DNA of 64,000 nt from Siphonodentalium dalli (Eukaryota > Mollusca > Scaphopoda > Gadilida > Siphonodentaliidae). The position numbers were made by a program, and so were the translations under genes. The stretch's first letter is position 1; each line of letters opens with the position of its first letter. The DNA is taken from contig CP136063.1 of the NCBI GenBank assembly GCA_032622095.1, positions 114,532,723 to 114,596,722 of the forward strand, read 5' to 3'. This document shows, piece by piece, positions 10,717 through 21,159 of this stretch. The notes beneath the pieces are model-generated. The model ran no database searches, was not told where the DNA came from, and worked only from the letters and a program-made list of their open reading frames with translations.

Positions 10717-12852
10717 TTAAAGAAACAGAACAATTTTCTCCAAGACTTTTGATATAAACTGCAGGTTAGAAACTGGTCTGTAGTGATTTAGAGTATCAGG
10801 ATCGAGATCCGATTTCTTCAAGAGAGGAATCACAATTGCTTCTTTAAAACAGGCGGGAACCGAACCACTAGAAAGTGACGCATTAATCAAGTTGGTCAAT
10901 GGCTCTATCATGAAGTCGATATGTTTAATTATGAGGTCTGTAGGTATTGGGTCCAGACTGCACGATTTAGGTGAAGACGAAAGAATAATTGTCCTAACGT
11001 GGTCGCACGTCACTTCCTCGAATTTACTGATTGAAGTTCCAGTGAATGATTCAAACTCAGGTTGGACGTTGCTCTTGTCGAGCATAGATCTTAAATTATG
11101 GATTTTATTAATGAAATAGTCACCGAATGCATCAGGCAATTCCGAATCTTGTACGTTGGTAGGTAAGACTGGCTTAGTTTTCTTCCCATTCAGCTCGTTG
11201 ACAATTGAATAGAGTGTTTTTGATGATTTGGAGCTCGTGATTTTGGAGTTATAGAACTCCGTACGAGCGTTTCTGGTTAGTGTGTCTACTTGATTAGACT
11301 TTTCAACGAAAATTTGGCGATGAATTGTGAGTCTAGATTTGCGCCATCTTCGCTCGGCCTGTCTACACTTTACTTTCGCTTCCCTGATAACGTCTGAAAA
11401 CCAGGGGACGACGGGTCGACTGGAAACAGTCCGCGTAACCGATGGTGCATGTTCGTCCAGAATGGAGCGGAGATTCAAAAACCATTCCAATGGAGTTTTT
11501 TTTGGGGTGCTGTAAATACTACTAACAATGTCTCCAGCAAGTTTCAGGTGATCAATAGATTTGAAATTCCGTGTAGTAATCTTTCTCTTTGTACACGGTG
11601 GGCACGCGATATCCATCTTAAATGATATAACATGATGATCAGAGAAAGCAACATCACTAACGGTGAGGTCCTGGATGGGCGGATCACTGTCGCGCGTGAT
11701 AACCCAGTCGAGAATGTGATTGTGCCTGTGCGTCCGCGAAGACACAAGTTGTTTCATGTCAGAATCGTGTATCAGAAACTTTAGAGTGCCAACGGCTGTG
11801 TTAGTGTTAGAATCATAGTGGAAATTGAAGTCCCCAAGTATGATGAGCTGGAGTTGGTATCCTACATATTTATCAATCAGGTCCGTGAAATCAGAAATAA
11901 AAGTTGCAGTTTTTAGTTCATTCTTCTTGTTTGGTGGCGGGCGGTATATACATAAGAAACATGTAGTGCGTCCAGAGACTGTGGCTGTGACTTCAAAGAG
12001 TTCGAACGATTTGAAATCAGTTATCTTGCAGCCATTAACACGTATGGAATCACGGTGAAGTAATCCTATGCCACCACCTCGGCGTGATGTTCGAGGGCAT
12101 GAAATAAACTGATAGCCCGGTGGGGTCAACTCACGAATCAGTGGTTCATCACCGGACGAACTGAGCCACGTCTCCGTTATGAAAGTTATGTTTGATTTCG
12201 GCAGGACGCCGATTTTGATAAGGTTGCTTGGATTTGGACGGCTAAGAGATGGGATATGGCATCGTTGGGGTCTTCCGAAGTTGACGACATGGATTCGCCG
12301 ATGCTTGCGACGACCGCCCCTTTTGCCCCGCTTACGCCGGCGTTTCTGTCTGCTAACAGTCAATTCGTCACTGGGTTGTAAGCCAAGTAGAGCTATCCTA
12401 GATAGTGAACTCAGAGTCAATGTATATCCTTTGTTCAACTGTTTCAGGTAATCACTGTCATAGCGAATACTCATGTTCGGTAAGTATAACATTGTGTCAA
12501 ACGGGTGCTCTGTTACAGGTGTGAAAATTGATTTCCTCAGGTGGACAGTCCAAGCGCTGGGCGGGAATGACGTGCAGCACGGTAGGCAGTTCCACTTGTC
12601 GGAAGATAGAATGGGCGTGAATGAATTGGTGAAAATTTCACCAAAATACACTAAAAGTCCAATAACAATAGTTCCGGAAAAGGAAAACAGCATGATTTTC
12701 TGAACATGTGGTGTACGATACAAGTTGAATATGCTATCAAACTGGCGTCGAAGGAACTTCAGCAAATCCAAAGATAATGTGCATGTTTTGAAGAGAGGCG
12801 TAATTCTGCTGCCGGTCAAGCGCTGAACACTACTGCAAGTGTCATATGTCAC
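10717..12852 (-). pseudogene. LINE ORF2 N-terminal part: endonuclease and start of RT
   Basis: 711 codons before an in-frame TAA at 10717-10719. Residues 53-73 are a hydrophobic stretch resembling a membrane helix, and 169-186 are a basic patch (RQKRRRKRGKRGGRRKHRR). An APE-type endonuclease follows: ETWL at 227-230, GDFN at 340-343 and SDHH at 404-407. The usual first endonuclease strand with its Asn is not evident before ETWL, so this part may carry an internal deletion. RT domain begins near YRPVSNLQFISKVLEKIV. The stop is a single base-level break; the same frame continues beyond it. Confidence 0.85.
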
Positions 12853-12899
12853 TTTAATATCAATAGTTTAAATTTTTGCCTACACAAGATAAAGGAGCT

Positions 12900-13375
12900 G
12901 TACAAACAAAGAATTCATTATAGTAAGAATTTTCCATTGACTTTTCATTACTTGTGACTTGAACTGTTATTATAACATCGAAAGTTTTTTCAATGCCTTT
13001 GAAATAGTTTTAAGTGTTAAGTGTTCATGCCCAGTGTGTAGCTTCAAGTACAGGCTTACTGATGGGTGTATACAGTAACACACTGCAAGTGCCTTATGTC
13101 CCTTCAATTTAATTGACCAATAGCGACCTATAGACAGAACCCCATCATACAGGATCAGTCAATTGATGTTGTCATATATAATATTTATACAAAATTTTCA
13201 TTTGTTTGACTGTATTGTGGAAAATCTGAATAAAAAATACCCCATATATATTGTGCTGTGCTAAAGAATATAAGGGTTCATATGCAGAGCCTATTAAAGT
13301 CTGTATAAATATAATATCTATTTAACTGTTACCAGAAAAGCAACAAAAGCTAACAAGTGCTAGGCTTAATCCTTT
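12900..13375. other. non-coding stretch upstream of the LINE 5' end
   Basis: AT-rich; includes a ~40-bp partial copy (13077-13125, cactgcaagtg..tatgtc) of the LINE's 5' edge. Nothing else recognised. Confidence 0.35.
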
Positions 13376-13379
13376 CTTT

Positions 13380-13623
13380 ACTAAATTGATTCTCCCATCC
13401 AGTTATAAAAGTGTATATTGATATAGTCTATTGTTAATTTGGAGGGATGTTCAGGATGCATAAATAGACAACAAACAGATAATACAAGTACAAATGGAAT
13501 CATATTTATTGGTGTGATATGTTCAGATAATATGTTCAACAAACGACCCATTGTTGATTGTTGAACTTATTTTAACATTTCCTAAGGGATCTACTCGTCA
13601 ATGACTATTTAGTAAAGAAAGGA
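13380..13623. mobile_element. TTTAGTAAAG-family MITE, TTAA-flanked
   Basis: The best copy of the family: ends tcctttctttactaaat and atttagtaaagaaagga are exact inverted repeats, and TTAA lies on both sides (13376-13379, 13624-13627). 244 bp; piggyBac-type. It ends about 130 bp before the exon at 13756. Confidence 0.75.
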
Positions 13624-13755
13624 TTAAAGTATATATATATAACCTTGAAGATTATTTAGTTGTAAATATTGTATATATTATGTCTCAATACTCATGAAAA
13701 TGTAATATGAGTTTAAGAGAATAAACTAATTGAATTGAATCTTTTTCTATTTCAG

Positions 13756-13778
13756 ACCAGATGATCAAGAAACAAGAG
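13756..13778 (+). CDS. internal microexon of unrecognised RS/Ser-rich protein gene
   Basis: A 23-nt exon candidate sits behind a strong pyrimidine tract (ctttttctatttcag) and before a donor GAG|gtgata. Read with one base completing an earlier codon it gives PDDQETR and leaves one base (G). That base joins the next exon (15487) to make GAT and keeps the frame open, so the phases agree. The start of the gene is not visible; earlier exons should lie to the left. Being so short it rests mainly on splice-site quality and phase match. The gene's product is not recognised. Confidence 0.5.
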
Positions 13779-13979
13779 GTGATAATTTGTTTCTCTATAT
13801 TTACCATCTTGTACTCTGTGGTGTGGGGTTTGGAGTTTTGCGTACCAGTACGGTACCACTCTGTTTAAAGTGATGTGAAAGACTCTGGTTGGGTGATCAA
13901 ATAGAAATGGAGAATAAGCTTGCTGAAGTTATTTTTACAAATATTATATCGAATTTGACAAGACACTCATTCTTATATA

Positions 13980-14180
13980 TTAATTAAAAGCAGTGACTTT
14001 GGGTGGCAAAATCATCTGCGTTAGTTTATTGTCAACAGTTGCGTCCCGAATCGAGATGTAAATATTTACAATTAAGTGTAGTTCAGATGATGGTTTCTTT
14101 GGAGTAGTATCGTCGACTTGTTGGAGATTTTTGGCGATGTTAGTAGAATGCTGCATTCCTCCAGTTGGCATAGCACCTGA
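13980..14180 (-). repeat. dispersed repeat, inverted copy at 63809-64000
   Basis: On the minus strand this reads agtactcaggtgctatgcca ... ttgtaaatatttacatctcg ... taaactaacgcag, and the plus strand at 63809-64000 carries the same sequence with scattered differences. Here a 63-codon ORF (starting MPTGGMQHSTNIAK) is open; the other copy has an early stop. Function unknown; the copy is in the intron after the 13756 exon. Confidence 0.65.
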
Positions 14181-14190
14181 GTACTATTAA

Positions 14191-14628
14191 CCCTTTCAGT
14201 GCCAGGGGCCGATCTCATCGGCCCTAATTTACGTAAAATTATTTTATTTTATTTTTATGGTTGAATTTTTTTTTGGGTATGCTTAAGCATGCTATAGCGA
14301 ATTTAAAAACAAACTGGATAACACCTTAGGGGCATGTTATAACTCAAAACTATCACCAATTATTCATAGTAATAATTTTGATGCCCATGAAAAACGTATG
14401 ATTCCCTGGCACTAAACTTACAAAATACTGAAAAAGTTAAAGAATATAAGAAAAAATTAATAAAATTGTAAAAAATTGTAAAAAATAATAACAAATGATG
14501 AAATATTGTTAGGCCAATGCATTCTCTTATATATGCGAGGCGACCTATGGTCGACTCGCATATATAAGAGAATGCATTGGCACATGGTATATGGGTTGAT
14601 ACAAAAATCGAACCTGGCACTCAAAGGG
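14191..14628. mobile_element. TTAA-type MITE, CCCTTTCAGTGCC family
   Basis: Ends ccctttcagtgcc and ggcactcaaaggg, with exact TTAA on both sides. Right half holds a hairpin of ttctcttatatatgcgaggc arms, shared with the double-hairpin family, so the two TTAA families are related or recombined. 438 bp. Confidence 0.8.
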
Positions 14629-14677
14629 TTAAGTTATGAGTTTCATGCACCCAAACAAGTCCATAATATGTCTTTAA

Positions 14678-14840
14678 AGGGGGTACTCTACACTAAATCT
14701 GCTCATTTATGAGACCATCTCCTTTTATACTCAAAAGAATATATGCAACAAATGAATGAATTTGAGCCGTGGATTAGTACAAAATACACTATGAACGATG
14801 CAAACAACATGGTAATTATAATGAATTTATGATTCCAGTT
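14678..14840. repeat. dispersed repeat, second copy at 24083-24245
   Basis: cactaaatctg..catt, gaatatatgcaacaaat, gtacaaaatacact and gcaaacaacatgg recur in the same order at 24083-24245. Non-coding. Confidence 0.6.
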
Positions 14841-15143
14841 TTTATGTCATCATTATTGCTGCCCCTATGATCAATTTGAACTATATAAATAAATGGATTG
14901 AAAATTAGATGTCAGTAAGATAGTGTATATTTGGAGGCACTACTCATGCCCAACATGTTATCTTATGCACTGTATAATCTAAACAAAAAGAAAAAATTGG
15001 CTGAACCCCTGCATAATATAAATTATGTTGTTATGTCAAGTATTCAAGTATTACAAAGTTTTTAGCTACTTTAAAATTTAAAATTTGCTGCACTATTAAT
15101 TCGGTGAGAGATGGATAATTTACCAAATGTTTTTTCATAGCTA

Positions 15144-15356
15144 CAGTAATGCCCTAAATAATCGACTCCTTAACACAGCAGAATTATGGGTAATTTTTCA
15201 GGATTTAGTCGAAAATATGGCTTGTTGCCATTCATCAGAAAGCTCTCAGTGAGAGCTTTCCGATGAATGGCAACAAGCCATATTTCCGACTAAATCCTGA
15301 AAAGTTACCCATAATTCTGCTGTGGTTAAGGAGTCAATTATTTAGAGCATTACTGT
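15144..15356. mobile_element. TA-flanked palindromic MITE (CAGTAATGCCCTAA family)
   Basis: A near-perfect 213-bp hairpin with ends cagtaatgccctaaataatc and the complement, flanked by TA on each side. Arms include acagcagaattatgggtaa and ggcttgttgccattcatc. TA target and CAGT ends fit the Tc1/mariner superfamily. Confidence 0.8.
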
Positions 15357-15486
15357 ATATAATGCATGCTCCATCCTGATAATTCAAACAATTGAATTTT
15401 ATAAATATCTTGACAACAAAAGCACTATTATAAATATCTGAGATATTACAATATTCCTGATACTAAAGTGATTTTCTTTCTTACAG

Positions 15487-15518
15487 ATGAATCTAGAAGT
15501 CCATCCAGATCACGATCG
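15487..15518 (+). CDS. internal exon, RS-repeat segment
   Basis: This 32-nt exon lies between cttacag and CG|gtaggt. It encodes (D)ESRSPSRSRS, a short Ser-Arg repeat, entering with one base from the previous exon and leaving in phase 0, which fits the exon at 16003. RS stretches are known as phosphorylation and protein-interaction segments; nothing here shows which. A hairpin element (15144-15356) ends about 130 bp upstream and a TTAA hairpin element (15546-15764) begins 28 bp downstream, so the exon is squeezed between two mobile insertions. Confidence 0.55.
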
Positions 15519-15545
15519 GTAGGTGTCTCATTTTGTTTTCTTTAA

Positions 15546-15764
15546 CGCTTCTTTGACTGAAGCTTCCTGAAATTTTGCAAAAACCCTTTCCAAGCCTCGC
15601 ATATATAAGAGAATACATTGGCCTAACAATATTTACCTTGACCTTTTAAGCTAGTGCATTTTCTTATATATGCGAAGCGCCCTATGGGAGATTTGCATAT
15701 ATAAGAGAATGCACTGGCACATTATCTTTAATGCTGCACCAGCACAGCTCCCGTCATGAAAGGG
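15546..15764. mobile_element. TTAA-type double-hairpin MITE
   Basis: TTAA at 15542-15545 and 15765-15768; ends diverged on the left (cgcttctttgactgaagct), good on the right (agctcccgtcatgaaaggg). Two internal ttatatatgcga hairpins, the left one partly lost. Confidence 0.75.
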
Positions 15765-16002
15765 TTAAATTCATGCAATTCTAATTTACTAATTAGGTGC
15801 GCAAATTTAAAACTGAGTGAAAAATTGTACGACTGTTCAGTTTATCCACTGGGAAAATATTGTTAAGAGCCTAAAGGGTTATGGTATTGAGTGATATACA
15901 TGGAATTACAAGAGGTATGAATGGCGGTATGAAAGGTAATTACATGTTATCATGACTAAAGCCATCCATTTACATATAATACTTTTTTCTATTTAATTTT
16001 AG

Positions 16003-16129
16003 AGCAAAGAAGGTGAGCTAGCTAAACGAATTAAGCCTGCGGAATCATTCATGTTGAGCAAGATTCCTACTTCCCAGCAGGAAATTGGTGAAACCCGCCC
16101 AGGAGAATATGGTACGCAATTCTTTGAAA
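16003..16129 (+). CDS. internal exon of unrecognised Ser/charged protein
   Basis: A 127-nt exon follows atttaattttag and ends GAA A|gtaagt. It is open in one frame for 42 codons starting SKEGELAKRIKPAESFML and ending GEYGTQFFE, then leaves one base. That A joins AG of the exon at 26689 to give Lys, keeping the frame open. The segment is hydrophilic with no membrane helix or domain I can name. An internal AAG|gtgagc at 16012 is a possible alternative donor. The following intron is about 10.6 kb and full of repeats, so further exons inside it cannot be excluded. Confidence 0.6.
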
Positions 16130-16611
16130 GTAAGTTTCAGTTTTCAATTTTGTCATAATGCTGATTAGTGACTCCTGGACACGCAGTCACACTCCTGACA
16201 CGCTGTTTCATCTGCATGGATCACTGCACTGGCACCGTACCTGTAAGTTTCTGTAACAAAGTAGTTCCTCCTTTATCGAGTCATGAGGTGGTATGGTTTT
16301 CACATTGCTTGATTATTCTCATTTGCTCGATTGTAATCATAACAAACAAAGGTATCTTATCCAGGGGACTTTTCATGTTCTTTGTGCTTTTCTCTATATC
16401 ACAGTTTCTTATGGGCTTCTTATAAACTAACACTTAAATAGCTATGTTATAGGTATAGATCATTATTCGCTATTTTATATCTTTGAACACTTTCCTTCTA
16501 AACTAACAGGAATAAATTCCATGTTCATTTATAGTAACAAACTCAGGTTTATTAGTAATAGTTTTAGATGACTAACTAAAAAACATAGGATTACATTTGA
16601 ACAATTTCGAC

Positions 16612-16640
16612 GTGTGAGTGCTAAACTGTTCTATGTGGCT
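16612..16640 (+). repeat. GTGCTAAACTGTTCTA motif (possible element end)
   Basis: gtgagtgctaaactgttcta recurs inverted at 20809 (acatagaacagtt) and around 25389, 25450, 25706 and 25885. Probably the ends of an inverted-repeat element family; boundaries not resolved. Confidence 0.4.
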
Positions 16641-16646
16641 TTTTAG

Positions 16647-17190
16647 CTCACCTGAGACGAAGTCTCCGGTGGAGCTATAGTCATCACTCCTCGTCCGTCG
16701 TGCGTCCGTCCGTCCGTCTGTCCGTCAAACTTTTTTAAAAACATCTTCTCGTCTGAAACCATCATACCGAATTGGTTCATATTTGGTGTGGATGTTCCCT
16801 AGGTGACTCTCATTCAGATTTGTTCAAATGAGGTCACTGGGTCAAATAGTTGCGAAGCCAGGGCCATAACTCTATTCCTCCATAGTGTTTCTTACAACGA
16901 CTTCTTGTTCAGAACCATTGGGCCGATTTAGCTAATATTTGGTATGGAGGGTCCTTGGGTGACTGGTGTTCAGATTTGTTCAAATGAGGTCACCCGGTCA
17001 ATTAGTTGAGAAAACGGCCATAACTCATAGTAATTCTTACAATGACTTCTTCTAAAAAAATATTTGGCCGATTTAGCTTATATTTGGTACAGAGAGACTT
17101 TGGGTGACTGGGGTTCAGATTTGTTCAAATGGGGTCACTGGGTCAAATAGGGGCAGAGCTAGGGACATAACTTTAAAAACAAACAAAAAT
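16647..17190 (+). repeat. 'tcacctgagacgaagtctcc ... cgtccgtccgtc' marine-invertebrate repeat
   Basis: Starts with a short palindromic head (cctgagacgaagtctccgg), then gtccgtccgtccgtc, then three units with ttcagatttgttcaaatg, gaggtcac.gggtcaaatag and ccagggccataact, ending agggacataact. The best-preserved copy of the family in this window. Confidence 0.75.
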
Positions 17191-17279
17191 ATTTTTGCAT
17201 TTTGACCTTTAATTTTTGTTTAGGACACATCACAGCCTCATATTTCTTACCTAGATTTTTCTTAGCATGTTCTTCATCT

Positions 17280-17490
17280 GTATGGATTTTGGTATTGTTT
17301 ATTTAACCCCTTCCACTCTTGTTTTGATATAGAATTCATCCAAGACAGGATTACTCAAACATTTTTCATCTGATCAACACCAAATTTGGTATATGAATTT
17401 TTGACACTTATATACAGATCAAGTTAAAATATGGGTTTGATCCGATATATTTTAACAGAGTTATGGCCCTTTATAATTCACACCTCTTTG
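17280..17490 (+). repeat. 'gttatggcccttt' repeat
   Basis: aagttaaaatatgggtttg ... acagagttatggccctttat belongs to a family also seen near 39130-39250, 45490-45740 and 46150-46370. Non-coding. Confidence 0.5.
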
Positions 17491-17688
17491 CTTTGCACTA
17501 TTAATTTTTAAGAGAACACTGAAGCCTGTATTATTGAAAAAGCCAATTTATCATAGTGTGGTCACATGATACTCTTGCTTCAGACTGCTTGCTTCAGACC
17601 AGTTTACCATCTGTCATTACAAGACATGACATTAGCTAAACAACTATTCTACCAGAGTCTACAAGGAATAGTCCATTGTTCATTTCTC

Positions 17689-17822
17689 CAAGCCTGGACA
17701 TAGTGTGTCTGACATTTGCAGAATGAAGTCCCCAGATGGTGAATTTAGTGTTGCTACCCCATACAACAGGCTAGCATCACCAAATACACCCTCAATTACC
17801 TTATTCTGCTTAGGCCTCATCT
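17689..17822. mobile_element. CAAGCC-family MITE, 5' fragment
   Basis: Left end caagcctggacatagtgtgt and internal gaagtccccaga are present; the right half is lost and joins the dispersed repeat 17830-18150. Confidence 0.6.
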
Positions 17823-18213
17823 TCTGGGACAATTTTTGTTTAAACATGTTTTAAAATTTGAAAAAAAGTGACACCATTATATATAACATCTGCAGAGTTA
17901 TGAAACTTTACTCTTTAATGAAATTATGGAAACATTCCACCCTCCCCCACCCATCCCCTCCCACATGGCCCAGGCCCAACCCTGCCATCAACCAACATCC
18001 CTTCCAAGCCATATCACCTCTCAATTTAATACCTCTTCTCACCACAGAGGCATATATATCTGTAAAGGTACAGGTCATTAATTATATAAACTGGCCTGAT
18101 GACATGTATTATTCTAATCTAAACATATCTGTAGCAATTTAACAACAAACTGGTGCTTCCATTGTTAGGTGATGACTGACATTCAATGATACTGTGAATG
18201 GCTTTGATTTCTT

Positions 18214-18767
18214 CAAGTCTGGAAATAGTGTGTCTGACATTTACATAGTGAGGTCCCCAGATGGTGAATTTAGTGTTGCTACCCCATACAGCATGCTAGC
18301 ATCACCAAATACACCCGCCAGGGACCTAATTCTGCTAAGTCCTCATCTTCTGGGAAGTATCCTAAGTATCAAATTGACAGTTTGATTTAGTCACTTTTTC
18401 CACCTGTTCAGTTTCAATGTCCCCCTAATTTGCAGAAGATAAAATGCATAATTGAGGTGCTCAATGGGTGTGTATCACCAACTTCAACTGTAGGACTTCA
18501 TTGATTTAGTCACTTTTTCCACCTGTTCAGTTTCAATGTCCCCCTAATTTGCAGAAGATAAAATGCATAATTGAGGTGCTCAATGGGTGTGTATCACCAA
18601 CTTCAACTGTAGGACTTCAATCTGTTCCTTGGTTTTATTGGCCATTGAGGCCTAATCAGATTGAGGATGAATTTGGTGATGCTAGCCTGCCTTACAGAAT
18701 ATTGTCATTAAATCCACATTTTTGGGACCTAATTCTGCAAATGTCAGACATACTAAATTCAGGTTTG
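18214..18767. mobile_element. CAAGCC-family MITE with internal tandem duplication
   Basis: Ends caagtctggaaatag and ctaaattcaggtttg. Internally a 119-bp unit (18382-18500, 18501-18619) is duplicated exactly, making this copy longer than its relatives. Confidence 0.7.
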
Positions 18768-18838
18768 GCCATTTCATATTATTGTTTTAATCACCACTTA
18801 TCCAGATGAAATCATACGACTAATATTCAAAGAAAAAT

Positions 18839-18856
18839 GGGGGGGGGGGGGGGGGT
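18839..18856 (+). repeat. poly(G) run
   Basis: A run of about 17 G. Similar G or C runs are at 24936-24956, 29415-29429, 46760-46770, 48411-48429, 51608-51621 and 54781-54793. Confidence 0.8.
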
Positions 18857-18883
18857 ATATATTGGATTAAATTTGTCTTCTAT

Positions 18884-19302
18884 CTGGCATTTGCAGAATG
18901 AGGTCCCCAGAGGGTGAATTTAGTTATGCTACCCTGCACAGCAGTCTAGCATCACCAAATACACTAGCCAGGGTCCTCATTCTGCTTAGGCCTCATCTTC
19001 TGTGAAGTATATAGGCACTTAAATTGACATTTTTACTTACTTTAGCCCTTCTGTTTAGTTTCTATATCCCCTAATTTGTGAATATAAAATGCATAATTGA
19101 GGTGCCCAATGGGTGCACATCACCAACTTTAACTGGAGAACTTCAATCAAATGCTATGTCTCCCATAGCAGTTGAGGCCTACACAGAATGAGGTCCCCAG
19201 AGGGTGAATTTGGTGATGCTAGCCCGCATTGCAGGATTGTGTCATTAAATTCACCCTTTGGGGACCTCATTCTGCAAATGTCAGACACTATGTTCAGGCT
19301 TG
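18884..19302. mobile_element. CAAGCC-family hairpin MITE
   Basis: Internal arms gaggtccccagagggtgaat twice; right end ctatgttcaggcttg intact, left outer end lost next to the poly(G) run. Confidence 0.7.
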
Positions 19303-19399
19303 TCTGTTCGAATATTATGTTCTTAACCACCAGTATCCAGTTGAACTCATTATACCCTGATTTTGCGAAGAAAACTTGGGGGGTATATTGGATTGAATT

Positions 19400-20395
19400 T
19401 GTCAGTCTCTATGTCAGACTGTTCTCCCATCCATCCATCTGTCATTATGTCTCTATCCGTCCATCAATTGTTTTCTTCTCCAGATACATATTAAAGACCA
19501 AATGGGTTTATATATTTAGGTGTGGATGTCCCCCAGGTGACTCACATTCAGATTTGTTCAAATGAGTTCATCAGGTCAAATAGGTGAGAAGTCAGGGCCA
19601 TAACTCTTTCCTTCCATAGTAATTCTTAAAACAATTTCTTCTCAAGAACCATCTGGACTATTTAGTTTATGTTTGGTATGGATGGTCCTTCGGTGACTGG
19701 GGTTTAGAATTTTTTCAGATTTGGGGTCATTTTAGGAAAATCAGTTCAGTTCAACTCTTAAAATCTAATGTCTGAAATTACCAAATGAATGGATCTCATA
19801 GATGGGGATTCACGTTTGTTCAAATAGGGGCGGAGATAAGATATTTAATTATCAACCAGCCACCCTACCTGTGCTCCGGCGGAGCTATAGTCATCACTCC
19901 TCGTCTGTCCATCGTCTGTCCGTCCATCCGTCCGACAACAATTATTTGAACATCTTCTCCTCTGGAAACATAAGACCAAATGGGTTCATATTTGGTGTGG
20001 ATGTTCCCTAGGTGATTCTCATTCAGATTTGTTCAAATGCGGTCACTGGGTCAAATAGTTGCGAAGCCAGGGCCATAAATCTTTCCCACCATAGTAATTC
20101 TTTTAAACATCTTCAGGACAATAAGACCGAATGGTTTCATATTTGGTGTGGATGTTCCCTAGGTGACTCACATTCAGATTTGTTCAAATGAGTTCACTTG
20201 AAATAGTTGCGAAGCCAGGGCCATAACTCTTTCCCTCCATAGTATTCTTAAAGTGACTTCTTCTCAAATACCATCAGGCTATATGGGTCCATATTTGGTA
20301 TGAAGGATCCTTGGGTGACTGGGGTTCAGATTTGTTAAAATCAGGTCACTGGGTCAAATGTGGGCGGGGCCAGGGACATAACTCCAAATTTTTGT
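19400..20395 (+). repeat. two further 'ccatccgtccg ... agggacataact' repeat blocks
   Basis: Blocks at 19400-19760 and 19872-20395. The second begins with ggagctatagtcatcactcc and gtccatccgtccg like the copy at 16647 and ends ccagggacataact. Short unrelated sequence lies between. Confidence 0.65.
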
Positions 20396-20414
20396 TTTAG
20401 ATTTAACTCTTTAG

Positions 20415-20532
20415 ATATCTACTCCTTTTAAAGTGATTATGAAAAGTTCTGACTGTTGTGGTCTCCAGAGTCCCAGTCTTATCAGTCTTTGCAGTCTGGT
20501 GAGCGACCCCACAGTTATTGACTGTCTTGTTC
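20415..20532. repeat. 120-bp repeat shared with 2672-2793
   Basis: Second copy of the ttttaaagtgattatgaaaa ... ggtgagcgaccccacag repeat. In both places it follows or nears the 'agggacataact' family. Confidence 0.65.
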
Positions 20533-20911
20533 CTAAATGTTGGGAAATTCGATTTGAAGTTTTTGACATCCAATGTTGTGTATTCCTTGATATTATAGGT
20601 GACTTGTTAAGCGATTGTTAGGTCAGTCTTGTGAAATAACTATGTGTTGTCAAATATCATAGCTGAAAACCTTTCGCTTTTGAAGCAATTTGCATTTTTC
20701 TGTTTTCAGATAGAACTTTTTGCAATGAATTCGCCATTTCTGGTTCATGCAATAATGGTCAAGCACATGCGTTTGATGACCATTTGTATTAAGTCTATTG
20801 TACATAGAACAGTTAGGCCTAAGCGTTCATTTGTAATGTTCGCTCAATATATTTATTATGTTTATTATCACGGTTATGTGTTTCCAATATTACCAGCTAG
20901 GCGTGTATTAA

Positions 20912-21156
20912 TCCTTTCATGACTTAAGATTACTGAAATGTTTCACACGAAAACCCTGTTCCAATGCATTATCTTATATATGCGAGGCGCCTCGCATATA
21001 TAAAATAATGCATTGGCCTAACATCATTTACATTGTAATTAAGCCAGTGCATTATCTTGCATATGTGAGGCTCCCTACGAGATAACCGCATATAAGAGAA
21101 TACACTGGCATATGGTATTTAATGCTGCACTAGCGCAGCTCCCGCTGTACCCAAAT
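20912..21156. mobile_element. TTAA-type double-hairpin MITE, right end worn
   Basis: TTAA at 20908-20911, left end tcctttcatgac. Two hairpins with ttatatatgcgaggc arms. The right end keeps gcagctcccg but then diverges; TTAA at 21157-21160 may be the right flank. Confidence 0.6.
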
Positions 21157-21159
21157 TTA

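Larger units (their letters stand above)
9281..12900 (-). mobile_element. non-LTR retrotransposon (LINE, CR1/L2-like clade)
   Basis: A nearly full-length LINE on the minus strand. Its 3' end carries a conserved tail (tttatatagcgcc ... agcgctttacaca) and a (TTA)n microsatellite tail at 9281-9310, the arrangement seen in CR1/L2-type elements. The coding part runs 12852 to 9421 with an endonuclease and a reverse transcriptase. No separate ORF1 with a recognisable domain was found upstream. A short stretch near the 5' end (12829-12860) is partly repeated at 13077-13125, possibly the edge of a repeated 5' UTR. The element lies just upstream of the first exon I could assign to the plus-strand gene. 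Confidence 0.85.

Noticed and set aside
19188-19565. 125-codon plus ORF
   Set aside because: It spans a hairpin MITE and a 'ccatccgtcc' repeat; the open frame is accidental.
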